64,000 nt of DNA from Cavia porcellus (lineage: Eukaryota > Chordata > Mammalia > Rodentia > Caviidae), in the NCBI RefSeq assembly GCF_034190915.1, contig NW_026947697.1, positions 277,224-341,223 of the forward strand, read 5' to 3'. Made by a program: the position numbers and the translations under genes. Positions 13,752 through 24,760 of the stretch are shown here, in pieces. How positions within the stretch are numbered: position 1 is the first letter of the stretch; the number at the start of each line of letters is the position of its first letter. Below the pieces are notes generated by a model. The model had not been told where the DNA came from. It worked only from the letters and a program-made list of their open reading frames with translations, and did no database searches.

Positions 13752-14189
13752 CTAGTGAATGTAATGTAACACACACCCATACAATGCGCACCACCCCGTG
13801 ATGTTTTTCTCACTCCTACTAGTGAATCTAATGTAACACACACCCATACAATGCGCACCACCCCGTGATGTTTTTCTCACTCCTACTAGTGAATCTAATG
13901 TAACACACACCCATACAATGCGCACCTCCCCGTGATGTTTTTCTCACTCCTACTAGTGAATGTCATGTAACACACACCCATACAATGCGCACCACCCCGT
14001 GATGTTTTTCTCACTCCTACTAGTGAATGTCATGTAACACACACCCATACAATGCGCACCACCCCGTGAAGTTTTTCTCACTCCTACTAGTGAATGTCAT
14101 GTAACACACACCCATACAATGCGCACCACCCCGTGATGTTTTTCTCACTCCTACTAGTGAATGTAATGTAACACACACCCATACAATGC
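13752..14189. repeat. T5 satellite units, GAATCTAATG and GAATGTCATG types
   Basis: About six units, all T5, change from GAATCTAATG to GAATGTCATG from left to right. One has CACCTCCCCGTG near 13,924 and one CCGTGAAGTTTTT near 14,066. No gene or other sequence is present. Confidence 0.8.
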
Positions 14190-15140
14190 GCACCACCCCG
14201 TGATGTTTCTCTCACTCCTACTAGTGAATGTAATGTAACACACACCCATAGAATGCGCACCACCCCGTGATGTTTCTCTCACTCCTACTAGTCAATGTAA
14301 TGTAACACACACCCATACAAAGCGCACCACCACGTGATGTTTCTCTCACTCCTACTAGTGAATGTAATGTAACACACACCCATACAATGCGCACCAACCC
14401 GTGATGTTTCTCTCACTCCTACTAGTGAATGTAATGTAACACACACCCATACAATGCGCACCACGCCGTGATGTTTCTCTCACTGCTACAAGTGAATGTA
14501 ATGTAACACACACCCATACAATGCGCACCACCCCGTGATGTTTCTCTCACTGCTACTAGTGAATGTAATGTAACACACACCCATACAATGCGCACCACCC
14601 CGTGATGTTTTTCACACTCCTACTAGTGAATCTAATGTAACACACACCCATACAATGCGCACCACCACGTGATGTTTTTCTCACTCCTACTAGTGAATGT
14701 AATGTAACACACACCCATACAATGCGCACAACCCCGTGATGTTTTTCTCACTCCTACTAGTGAATGTAATGTAACACACACCCATACAATGCGCACCACC
14801 CCGTGATGTTTTTCTCACTCCTACTAGTGAATGTAATGTAACACACACCCATACAATGCGCACCACCACGTGATGTTTCTCTCACTCCTACTAGTCAATG
14901 TAATGTAACACACACCCATACAATGCGCACCACCCCGTGATGTTTCTCTCACTCCTACTAGTCAATGTAATGTAACACACACCCATACAAAGCGCACCAC
15001 CCCGTGATGTTTCTCTCACTCCTACTAGTGAATGTAATGTAACACACACCCATACAATGCGCACCACCCCGTGATGTTTCTCTCACTCCTACTAGTGAAT
15101 GTAATGTAACACACACCCATACAATGCGCACCAACCCGTG
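14190..15140. repeat. HOR block A, copy 3
   Basis: This copy matches 2,554-3,504 at offset 11,636. The ACAAAGCGC units (14317, 14987), the CACCAACCCG unit near 14393, the TTTTTCACACTCC unit near 14610 and the CACGTG unit at 14867 keep the order of copy 1. Extra CACGTG units at 14331 and 14666 are private to this copy. It is followed by T5 units rather than the continuation seen in copy 1. Confidence 0.78.
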
Positions 15141-15629
15141 ATGTTTTTCTCACTCCTACTAGTAAATGTAGTGTAACACACACCCATACAATGCGCACCA
15201 CCCCGTAATGTTTTTCTCACTCCTACTAGTGAATGTAATGTAACACACACCCATACAATGCGCACCACCCCGTGATGTTTTTCTCACTCCTACTAGTGAA
15301 TCTAATGTAACACACACCCATACAATGCGCACCACCCGTGATGTTTTTCTCACTCCTACTAGTGAATGTAATGTAACACACACCCATACAATGCGCACCA
15401 CCCCGTGATGTTTCTCTCACTCCTACTAGTGAATGTAATGTAACACACACCCATACAATGCGCACCACCCCGTGATGTTTTTCTCACTCCTACTAGTGAA
15501 TCTAATGTAACACACACCCATACATTGCGCACCACCCCGTGATGTTTTTCTCACTCCTACTAGTGAATCTAATGTGACACACACCCATACAATGCGCACC
15601 ACCCCGTGATGTTTTTCTCACTAGTACTA
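15141..15629. repeat. T5 satellite units before the 21-unit HOR
   Basis: Seven or so units include AGTAAATGTAGTG near 15,171, a 66-bp CACCACCCGTG unit near 15,330, CATACATTGCGC near 15,521 and CTAGTACTAGTG near 15,621. The series resembles block B in its T5 and 66-bp units but lacks the TTTTTATCAC unit. No gene is present. Confidence 0.75.
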
Positions 15630-18600
15630 GTGAATGTCATGTAACACACACCCATACAATGCGCACCACCCCGTGATGTTTTTCTCACTCCTACTAGTGA
15701 ATGTCATGTAACACACACCCATACAATGCGCACCACCCCGTGATGTTTTTCTCACTCCTACTAGTGAATGTAATGTAACACACACCCATACAATGCGCAC
15801 CACCCCGTGATGTTTTTCTCACTCCTACTAGTGAATGTAATGTAACACACACCCATACAATGCGCACCACCCCGTGATGTTTTTCTCCCTCCTACTAGTG
15901 AATGTAATGTATCACACACCCATACAATGCGCACCACCCCGTGATGTTTTTCTCCCTCCTACTAGTGAATGTAATGTAACACACACCCATACAATGCGCA
16001 CCACCGCGTGATGTTTTTGTCACTCCTACTAGTGAATGTAATGTAACACACACCCATACAATGCGCACCACCCCGTGATGTTTTTCTCACTCCTACTAGT
16101 GAATGTAATGTAACACACACCCATACAATGCGCACCACCGTGTGATGTTTTTCTCACTCCTACTAGCGAATGTAATGTAACACACACCCGTACAATGCGC
16201 ACCACCCCGTGATGTTTTTCTCACTCCTACTAGCGAATGTAATGTAACACACACCCATACAATGTGCACCACCCCGTGATGTGTTTCTCACTCCTACTAG
16301 TGAATGTAATGTAACACACAGCCAAACAATGCGCACCACCCCGTGATGTTTTTCTCACTCCTACTAGTGAATCTAATGTAACACACACCCATACAATGCG
16401 CACCACCCCGTGATGTTTGTCTCACTCCTACTAGTGAATCTAATGTAACACACACCCATACAATGCGCACCACCCCGTGATGTTTCTCTCACTCCTACTA
16501 GTCAATGTAATGTAACACACACCCATACAATGCGCACCACCCCGTGATGTTTCTCTCACTGCTACTAGTGAATGTAATGTAACACACACCCATACAATGC
16601 GCAAAACCCCGTGATGTTTCTCTCACTCCTACTAGTGAATGTAATGTAACACACACCCATACAATGCGCACCACCCCGTGATGTTTCTCTCACTCCTCCT
16701 AGTGAATGTAATGTAACACACACCCATACAATGCGCACCACCACCTGATGTTTCTCTCACTCCTACTAGTGAATGTAATGTAACACACACCCATACAATG
16801 CGCACCACCACGTGATGTTTCTCTCACTCCTACTAGTCAATGTAATGTAACACACACCCATACAATGCGCAACACCCCGTGATGTTTTTCTCACTCCTAC
16901 CAGTGAATGTAATGTAACACACACCCATACAATGCGCCCACCCCGTGATGTTTCTCTCACTCCTACTAGTGAATGTAATGTAACACACACCCATACAATG
17001 CGCACCACCCCGTGATGTTTCTCTCACTGCTACTAGTGAATGTCATGTAACACACACCCATACAATGCGCACCACCCCGTGATGTTTTTCTCACTCCTAC
17101 TAGTGAATGTCATGTAACACACACCCATACAATGCGCACCACCCCGTGATGTTTTTCTCACTCCTACTAGTGAATGTAATGTAACACACACCCATACAAT
17201 GCGCACCACCCCGTGATGTTTTTCTCACTCCTACTAGTGAATGTAATGTAACACACACCCATACAATGCGCACCACCCCGTGATGTTTTTCTCCCTCCTA
17301 CTAGTGAATGTAATGTATCACACACCCATACAATGCGCACCACCCCGTGATGTTTTTCTCCCTCCTACTAGTGAATGTAATGTAACACACACCCATACAA
17401 TGCGCACCACCGCGTGATGTTTTTGTCACTCCTACTAGTGAATGTAATGTAACACACACCCATACAATGCGCACCACCCCGTGATGTTTTTCTCACTCCT
17501 ACTAGTGAATGTAATGTAACACACACCCATACAATGCGCACCACCGTGTGATGTTTTTCTCACTCCTACTAGCGAATGTAATGTAACACACACCCATACA
17601 ATGCGCACCACCCCGTGATGTTTTTCTCACTCCTACTAGCGAATGTAATGTAACACACACCCATACAATGTGCACCACCCCGTGATGTGTTTCTCACTCC
17701 TACTAGTGAATGTAATGTAACACACAGCCAAACAATGCGCACCACCCCGTGATGTTTCTCTCACTGCTACTAGTGAATGTAATGTAACACACACCCATAC
17801 AATGCGCACCACCCCGTGATGTTTCTCTCACTCCTACTAGTGAATGTAATGTAACACACACCCATACAATGCAGACCACCCCGTGATGTTTCTCTCACTC
17901 CTACTAGTGAATGTAATGTAACACACACCCATACAATGCGCACCACCCCGTGATGTTTCTCTCACTGCTACTAGTGAATGTAATGTAACACACACCCATA
18001 CAATGCGCAAAACCCCGTGATGTTTCTCTCACTCCTACTAGTGAATGTAATGTAACACACACCCATACAATGCGCACCACCCCGTGATGTTTCTCTCACT
18101 CCTCCTAGTGAATGTAATGTAACACACACCCATACAATGCGCACCACCACCTGATGTTTCTCTCACTCCTACTAGTGAATGTAATGTAACACACACCCAT
18201 ACAATGCGCACCACCACGTGATGTTTCTCTCACTCCTACTAGTCAATGTAATGTAACACACACCCATACAATGCGCAACACCCCGTGATGTTTTTCTCAC
18301 TCCTACCAGTGAATGTAATGTAACACACACCCATACAATGCGCCCACCCCGTGATGTTTCTCTCACTCCTACTAGTGAATGTAATGTAACACACACCCAT
18401 ACAATGCGCACCACCCCGTGATGTTTCTCTCACTGCTACTAGTGAATGTCATGTAACACACACCCATACAATGCGCACCACCCCGTGATGTTTTTCTCAC
18501 TCCTACTAGTGAATGTCATGTAACACACACCCATACAATGCGCACCACCCCGTGATGTTTTTCTCACTCCTACTAGTGAATGTAATGTAACACACACCCA

Positions 18601-19735
18601 TACAATGCGCACCACCCCGTGATGTTTTTCTCACTCCTACTAGTGAATGTAATGTAACACACACCCATACAATGCGCACCACCCCGTGATGTTTTTCTCC
18701 CTCCTACTAGTGAATGTAATGTATCACACACCCATACAATGCGCACCACCCCGTGATGTTTTTCTCCCTCCTACTAGTGAATGTAATGTAACACACACCC
18801 ATACAATGCGCACCACCGCGTGATGTTTTTGTCACTCCTACTAGTGAATGTAATGTAACACACACCCATACAATGCGCACCACCCCGTGATGTTTTTCTC
18901 ACTCCTACTAGTGAATGTAATGTAACACACACCCATACAATGCGCACCACCGTGAGATGTTTTTCTCACTCCTACTAGCGAATGTAATGTAACACACACC
19001 CATACAATGCGCACCACCCCGTGATGTTTTTCTCACTCCTACTAGCGAATGTAATGTAACACACACCCATACAATGTGCACCACCCCGTGATGTGTTTCT
19101 CACTCCTACTAGTGAATGTAATGTAACACACAGCCAAACAATTCGCACCACCCCGTGATGTTTCTCTCACTGCTACTAGTGAATGTAATGTAACACACAC
19201 CCATACAATGCGCACCACCCCGTGATGTTTCTCTCACTCCTACTAGTGAATGTAATGTAACACACACCCATACAATGCAGACCACCCCGTGATGTTTCTC
19301 TCACTCCTACTAGTGAATGTAATGTAACACACACCCATACAATGCGCACCACCCCGTGATGTTTCTCTCACTGCTACTAGTGAATGTAATGTAACACACA
19401 CCCATACAATGCGCAAAACCCCGTGATGTTTCTCTCACTCCTACTAGTGAATGTAATGTAACACACACCCATACAATGCGCACCACCCCGTGATGTTTCT
19501 CTCACTCCTCCTAGTGAATGTAATGTAACACACACCCATACAATGCGCACCACCACCTGATGTTTCTCTCACTCCTACTAGTGAATGTAATGTAACACAC
19601 ACCCATACAATGCGCACCACCACGTGATGTTTCTCTCACTCCTACTAGTCAATGTAATGTAACACACACCCATACAATGCGCAACACCCCGTGATGTTTT
19701 TCTCACTCCTACCAGTGAATGTAATGTAACACACA
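15630..19735. repeat. 21-unit HOR (1,406 bp) in three tandem copies
   Basis: Copies start near 15,630, 17,036 and 18,442. Markers repeat at exactly 1,406 bp: GAATGTCATG (15,636, 17,042, 18,448), CAGCCAAACAAT (GCC at 16,321, 17,727, 19,133) and CACGTG (16,809, 18,215, 19,621). 21 x 67 is 1,407; in copies 1 and 2 the missing base is the 66-bp GCGCCCACCCC unit (near 16,936 and 18,342), while copy 3 has an ordinary 67-bp unit there. Units at about 16,334-16,540 in copy 1 differ from the equivalent units of copies 2 and 3, which carry a GCAGACC unit (17,871, 19,277). Copies 2 and 3 are therefore the closest pair over that part. Confidence 0.88.
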
Positions 19736-20087
19736 CCCATAAAATGCGCACCACCCCGTGATGTTTCTCTCACTCCTACTAGTGAATGTAATGTAACACA
19801 CACCCATACAATGCGCACCACCCCGTGATGTTTCTCTCACTGCTACTAGTGAATGTAATGTAACACACACCCATACAATGCGCACCACCCCGTGATGTTT
19901 CTCTCACTACTACTAGTGAATGTAATGTAACACACACCCATACACTGCGCACCACCCCGTGATGTTTCTCTCACTCCTACTAGTGAATGTAATGTAACAC
20001 ACACCCATACAATGCGCACGACCCCGTGATGTTTCTCTCACTCCTACTAGTGAATGTAATGTAACACACACCCACACAATGCGCACC

Positions 20088-20770
20088 ACCCCGTGATGTT
20101 TCTCTCACTGCTACTAGTGAATGTAATGTAACACACACCCATACAATGCGCACCACCCCGTGATGTTTCTCTCACTCCTACTAGTGAATGTAATGTAACA
20201 CACACCCATACAATGCAGACCACCCCGTGATGTTTCTCTCACTCCTACTAGTGAATGTAATGTAACACACACCCATACAATGCGCACCACCCCGTGATGT
20301 TTCTCTCACTGCTACTAGTGAATGTAATGTAACACACACCCATACAATGCGCAAAACCCCGTGATGTTTCTCTCACTCCTACTAGTGAATGTAATGTAAC
20401 ACACACCCATACAATGCGCACCACCCCGTGATGTTTCTCTCACTCCTCCTAGTGAATGTAATGTAACACACACCATACAATGCGCACCACCACCTGATGT
20501 TTCTCTCACTCCTACTAGTGAATGTAATGTAACACACACCCATACAATGCGCACCACCACGTGATGTTTCTCTCACTCCTACTAGTCAATGTAATGTAAC
20601 ACACACCCATACAATGCGCAACACCCCGTGATGTTTTTCTCACTCCTACCAGTGAATGTAATGTAACACACACCCATAAAATGCGCACCACCCCGTGATG
20701 TTTCTCTCACTCCTACTAGTGAATGTAATGTAACACACACCCATACAATGCGCACCACCCCGTGATGTTT
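20088..20770. repeat. Partial fourth copy of the 21-unit HOR (14-unit offset)
   Basis: Units from GCAGACC (20,215) through CACGTG (20,558) repeat the order at 19,277-19,621 at offset 938 = 14 x 67, falling to 937 after a private 66-bp ACACCATAC unit near 20,471. The CAGCCAAAC marker is not repeated, so this copy is truncated on its left. A CATACACTGCGC unit (19,942; 20,812) continues the match at 13 units, so one unit was lost there. Confidence 0.78.
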
Positions 20771-21175
20771 CTCTCACTGCTACTAGTGAATGTAATGTAA
20801 CACACACCCATACACTGCGCACCACCCCGTGATGTTTCTCTCACTCCTACTAGTGAATGTAATGTAACACACACCCATAAAATGCGCACCACCCCGTGAT
20901 GTTTCTCTCACTCCTACTAGTGAATGTAATGTAACACACACCCATACAATGCGCACCACCCCATGATATTTCTCTCACTGCTACTAGTGAATGTAATGTA
21001 ACACACACGCATACAATGCGCACCACCCCGTGATGTTTCTCTCACTCCTACTAGTGAATGTAATGTAACACACACCCATACAATGCGCACCACCCCGTGA
21101 TGTTTCTCTCACTCCTACTAGTGAATGTAATGTAACAAACACCCATACAATGCGCACCACCCCGTGATGTTTCTC
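20771..21175. repeat. T3C satellite units, no long-range copy recognised
   Basis: About six units of T3C type carry private changes such as CCATGATATTTC near 20,961 and TAACAAACACCC near 21,134. No gene and no non-satellite sequence is present. Confidence 0.75.
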
Positions 21176-23830
21176 TTACTCCTACTAGTCAATGTAATGT
21201 AACACACACCCATACAATGCGCACCACCCCGTGATGTTTCTCTCACTCCTACTAGTCAATGTAATGTAACACACACCCATACAAAGCGCACCACCCCGTG
21301 ATGTTTCTCTCACTCCTACTAGTGAATGTAATGTAACACACACCCATACAATGCGCACCACCCCGTGATGTTTCTCTCACTCCTACTAGTGAATGTAATG
21401 TAACACACACCCATACAATGCGCACCACCCCGTGATGTTTCTCTCACTCCTACTAGTGAATGTAATGTAACACACACCCATACAATGCGCACCACCCCGT
21501 GATGTTTCTCTCACTCCTACTAGTGAATGTCATGTAACACACACCCATACAATGTGCACCACGCCGTGATGTTTTTCTCACTGCTACAAGTGAATGTAAT
21601 GTAACACACACCCATACAATGCGCACCACCCCGTGATGTTTTTCTCACTGCTACTAGTGAATGTAATGTAACACACACCCATACAATGCGCACCACCCCG
21701 TGATGTTTTTCACACTCCTACTAGTGAATCTAATGTAACACACACCCATACAATGCGCACCACCCCGTGATGTTTTTCTCACTCCTACTAGTGAATGTAA
21801 TGTTACACACACCCATACAATGCGCACCACCCCGTGATGTTTTTCTCACTCCTACTAGTGAATCTAATGTAACACACACCCATACAATGCGCACCACCCG
21901 TGATGTTTTTCTCACTCCTACTAGTGAAAGTAATGTAACACACACCCATACAATGCGCAGCACCCCGTGATGTTTTTCTCACTCCTACTAGTGAATCTAA
22001 TGTAACACACGCCCATACAATGCGCACCACCCCGTCAAGTTTTTCTCAACTCTACTAGTGAACGTCATGTAACACACACCCATACAATGCGCATCACCCC
22101 GTGATGTTTTTCTCACTCCTACTAGTGAATGTAATGTGACACACACCCATACAATGCGCACCACCCCGTGATGTTTTTCTCACTCCTACTAGTGAATGTA
22201 ATGTAACACACACCCATACAATGCGCACCACCCCGTGATGTTTTTCTCACTCCTACTAGTGAATGTCATGTAACACACACCCATACAATGCGCACCACCC
22301 CGTGATGTTTTTCTCACTCCTACTAGTGAATGAAATGTAACACACACCCATACAATTCGCACCACCCCGTGATGTTTTTCTGACTCCTACTAGTGAATGT
22401 AATGTAACACACACCCATACAATGCGCACCACCCCGTGATGTTTTTCTCCCTCCTACTAGTGAATGTAATGCAACACACACCCATACAATGCGCACCACC
22501 CCGTGATGTTTTTGTCACTCCTACTAGTGAATGTAATGTAACACACACCCATACAATGCGCACCACCCCGTGATGTTTTTCTCACTCCTACTAGTGAATG
22601 TAATGTAACACACACCCATACAATGCGCACCACCGTGTGATGTTTTTCTCACTCCTATGAGTGAATGTAATGTAACACACACCCATACAATGCGCACCAC
22701 CCCGTGATGTTTTTCTCACTCCTACTAGTGAATGTAATGTAACACACACCCATACAATGCGCACCACCCAGTGATGTGTTTCTCACTCCTACTAGTGAAT
22801 GTAATGTAACACACAGCCATACAATGCGCACCACCCCGTGATGTTTTTCTCACTCCTACTAGTGAATGTAATGTAACACACAGCCATACAATGCGCACCC
22901 CCCCGTGATGTTTGTCTCACTGCTACTAGTGAATCTATTGTAACACACACCCATACAATGTGCACCTCCCCGTGATGTTTCTCTCACTCCTACTAGTGAA
23001 TATAATGTAACACACACCCATACAATGCGCACCACCCCGTGATGTTTCTCTCACTGCTACTAGTGAATGTAATGTAACACACACCCATACAATGCGCGCC
23101 ACCCCTGATGTTTCTCTCACTCCTACTAGTGAATGTAATGTCACACACACCCATACAATGCGCACCACCCCGTGATGTTTCTCTCACTCCTACTAGTGAA
23201 TGTAATGTAACACACACCCATACAATGCGCACCACCCCGTGATGTTTCTCTCACTCCTACTTGTGAATGTAATGTAACACACACCCATACAATGCGCACC
23301 ACCCCGTGATTTTTCTCTCACTGCTACTAGTGAATGTAATGTAACACACACCCATACAATGCGCACCACCCCGTGATGTTTCTGTCACTGCTATTAGTGA
23401 ATGTAATGTAATACACACCCATACAATGCGCACGACCCCGTGATGTTTTTCTCACTCCTACTAGTGAATGTAATGTAACACACACCCATACAATGCGCAC
23501 CACCCCGTGATGTTTCTCTCACTGCTACTAGTGAATGTAATGTAACACACACCCATACAATGCGCACCACCCCGTGATGTTTCTCTCACTCCTACTAGTG
23601 AATGTAATGTAACACACACCCATACAATGGGCACCACCCCGTGATGTTTCTCTCACTCCTATAAGTGAATGTAATGTAACACACACCCATACAATGCGCA
23701 CCACCCCGTGATGTTTCTCTCACTCCTACTAGTGAATGTAATGTAACACACACCCATACAATGCGCACCACCCCGTGATGTTTCTCTCACTGCTACTAGT
23801 GAATGTAATGTAACACACACCCATACAATG
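21176..23830. repeat. T5-rich block, source or twin of 31,957-34,610
   Basis: This block aligns to 31,957-34,610 at offset 10,780 (161 units less 7 bp). Shared rare items are ACAAAGCGC (21,281), GTTACACACAC near 21,800, the 66-bp CACCACCCGTG unit near 21,890, GCAGCACCCC near 21,955, CTCAACTCTACTAG near 22,045, CACCGTGTG near 22,632, CACCCAGTG near 22,765 and the 66-bp GCGCCACCCCTG unit near 23,096. Differences are few: GTCAAGT against GTCATGT near 22,035, CTGACTCC against CTCACTCC near 22,380, CCCGTG against CCCGGG near 23,574. The part right of about 22,880 also recurs near 29,780, so the right edge of the copied tract is uncertain. Confidence 0.85.
22880..22950. repeat. HOR marker unit A (CAGCCATAC with CACCCCCCCGTG)
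   Basis: This unit has CACACAGCC, then CACCCCCCCGTG, TTTGTCTCACTGC and GAATCTATTG. The same combination lies at 29,776, 33,660, 37,074 and 41,424, each on the same strand. Using the A of CAGCCA as anchor (22,886, 29,782, 33,666, 37,080, 41,430), intervals are 6,896, 3,884, 3,414 and 4,350 bp. It marks the repeat phase of the middle of the array. Confidence 0.85.
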
Positions 23831-24760
23831 CGCACCACCCCGTGATGTTTCTCTCACTCCTACTAGTGAATGTAATGTAACACACACCCATACAATGCGC
23901 ACCACCCCGTGATGTTTCTCTCACTCCTACTAGTGAATGTAATGTAACACACACCCATACAATGCGCACCACCCCGTGATGTTTCTCTCACTGCTACTAG
24001 TGAATGTAATGTAACACACACCCATACAATGCGCACCACCCCGTGATGTTTCTCTCACTCCTACTAGTGAATGTAATGTAACACACACCCATACAATGCG
24101 CACCACCCCGTGATGTTTCTCTCACTCCTACTAGTGAATGTAATGTAACACACACCCATACAATGCGCACCACCCCGTGATGTTTCTCTCACTCCTACTA
24201 GTGAATGTAATGTAACACACACCCATACAATGCGCACCACCCCGTGATGTTTCTCTCACTGCTACTAGTGAATGTAATGTAACACACACCCATACAATGC
24301 GCACCACCCCGTGATGTTTCTCTCACTACTACTAGTGAATGTAATGTAACACACACCCATACAATGCGCACCACCCCGTGATGTTTCTCTCACTCCTACT
24401 AGTGATTGTAATGTAACACACACCCATACAATGCTCACCACCCCGTGATGTTTCTCTCACTCTTACTAGTGAATGTAATGTAACACACACCCATACAATG
24501 CGCACCACCCCGTGATGTTTCTCTCACTCCTACTAGTGAATGTAATGTAACACACACCCATACAATGCGCACCACCCCGTGATGTTTCTCTCACTCCTAT
24601 TAGTGAATGTAATGTAACACACACCCATACAATGCGCACCACCCCGTGATGTGTTTCTCACGCCTACTAGTGAATGTAATGTAACACACAGCCATACAAT
24701 GCGCACCACCCCGTGATGTTTTTCTCACTCCTACTAGTGAATGTAATGTAACACACAGCG
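23831..24760. repeat. Near-consensus T3C satellite units
   Basis: About fourteen T3C units, mostly CTCCTACTAG or CTGCTACTAG. The right part has CTACTACTAG near 24,329, AGTGATTGTAATG near 24,402 and ATGCTCACC near 24,432. The ATGCTCACC unit returns at 27,847 and 31,261 (intervals 3,415 and 3,414), so the 51-unit periodicity already starts here. No gene is present. Confidence 0.82.
23842..23908 (+). repeat. Consensus-type 67-bp monomer (reference unit)
   Basis: This unit matches the majority sequence seen in the 23-62 kb part of the window. In order from its start: GTGATGTTTCTCTCACTCC, TACTAGTGAATG, TAATGTAACAC, ACACCCATACAATG, CGCACCACCCC. Composition is 19 A, 22 C, 9 G and 17 T (46% GC, strong C over G skew on this strand). 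It has two CpG sites, one in CCCCGTG and one in TGCGCA. Palindromic restriction-type sites per unit are ACTAGT and TGCGCA. TCACT and AGTGA flank CCTACT, giving a 5-bp stem with a 6-nt loop. The + strand carries TAG, TGA and two TAA triplets in a short stretch, which closes most + frames. Confidence 0.95.

Noticed and set aside
21767..21970. A plus-strand ORF of 67 codons, with an identical copy at 32,547-32,750
   Set aside because: It opens only because local variants (GTTACAC, GAAAGTAATG and a 66-bp unit) remove or shift the usual + strand stops. The second copy is the 10,780-bp duplication, not independent conservation.
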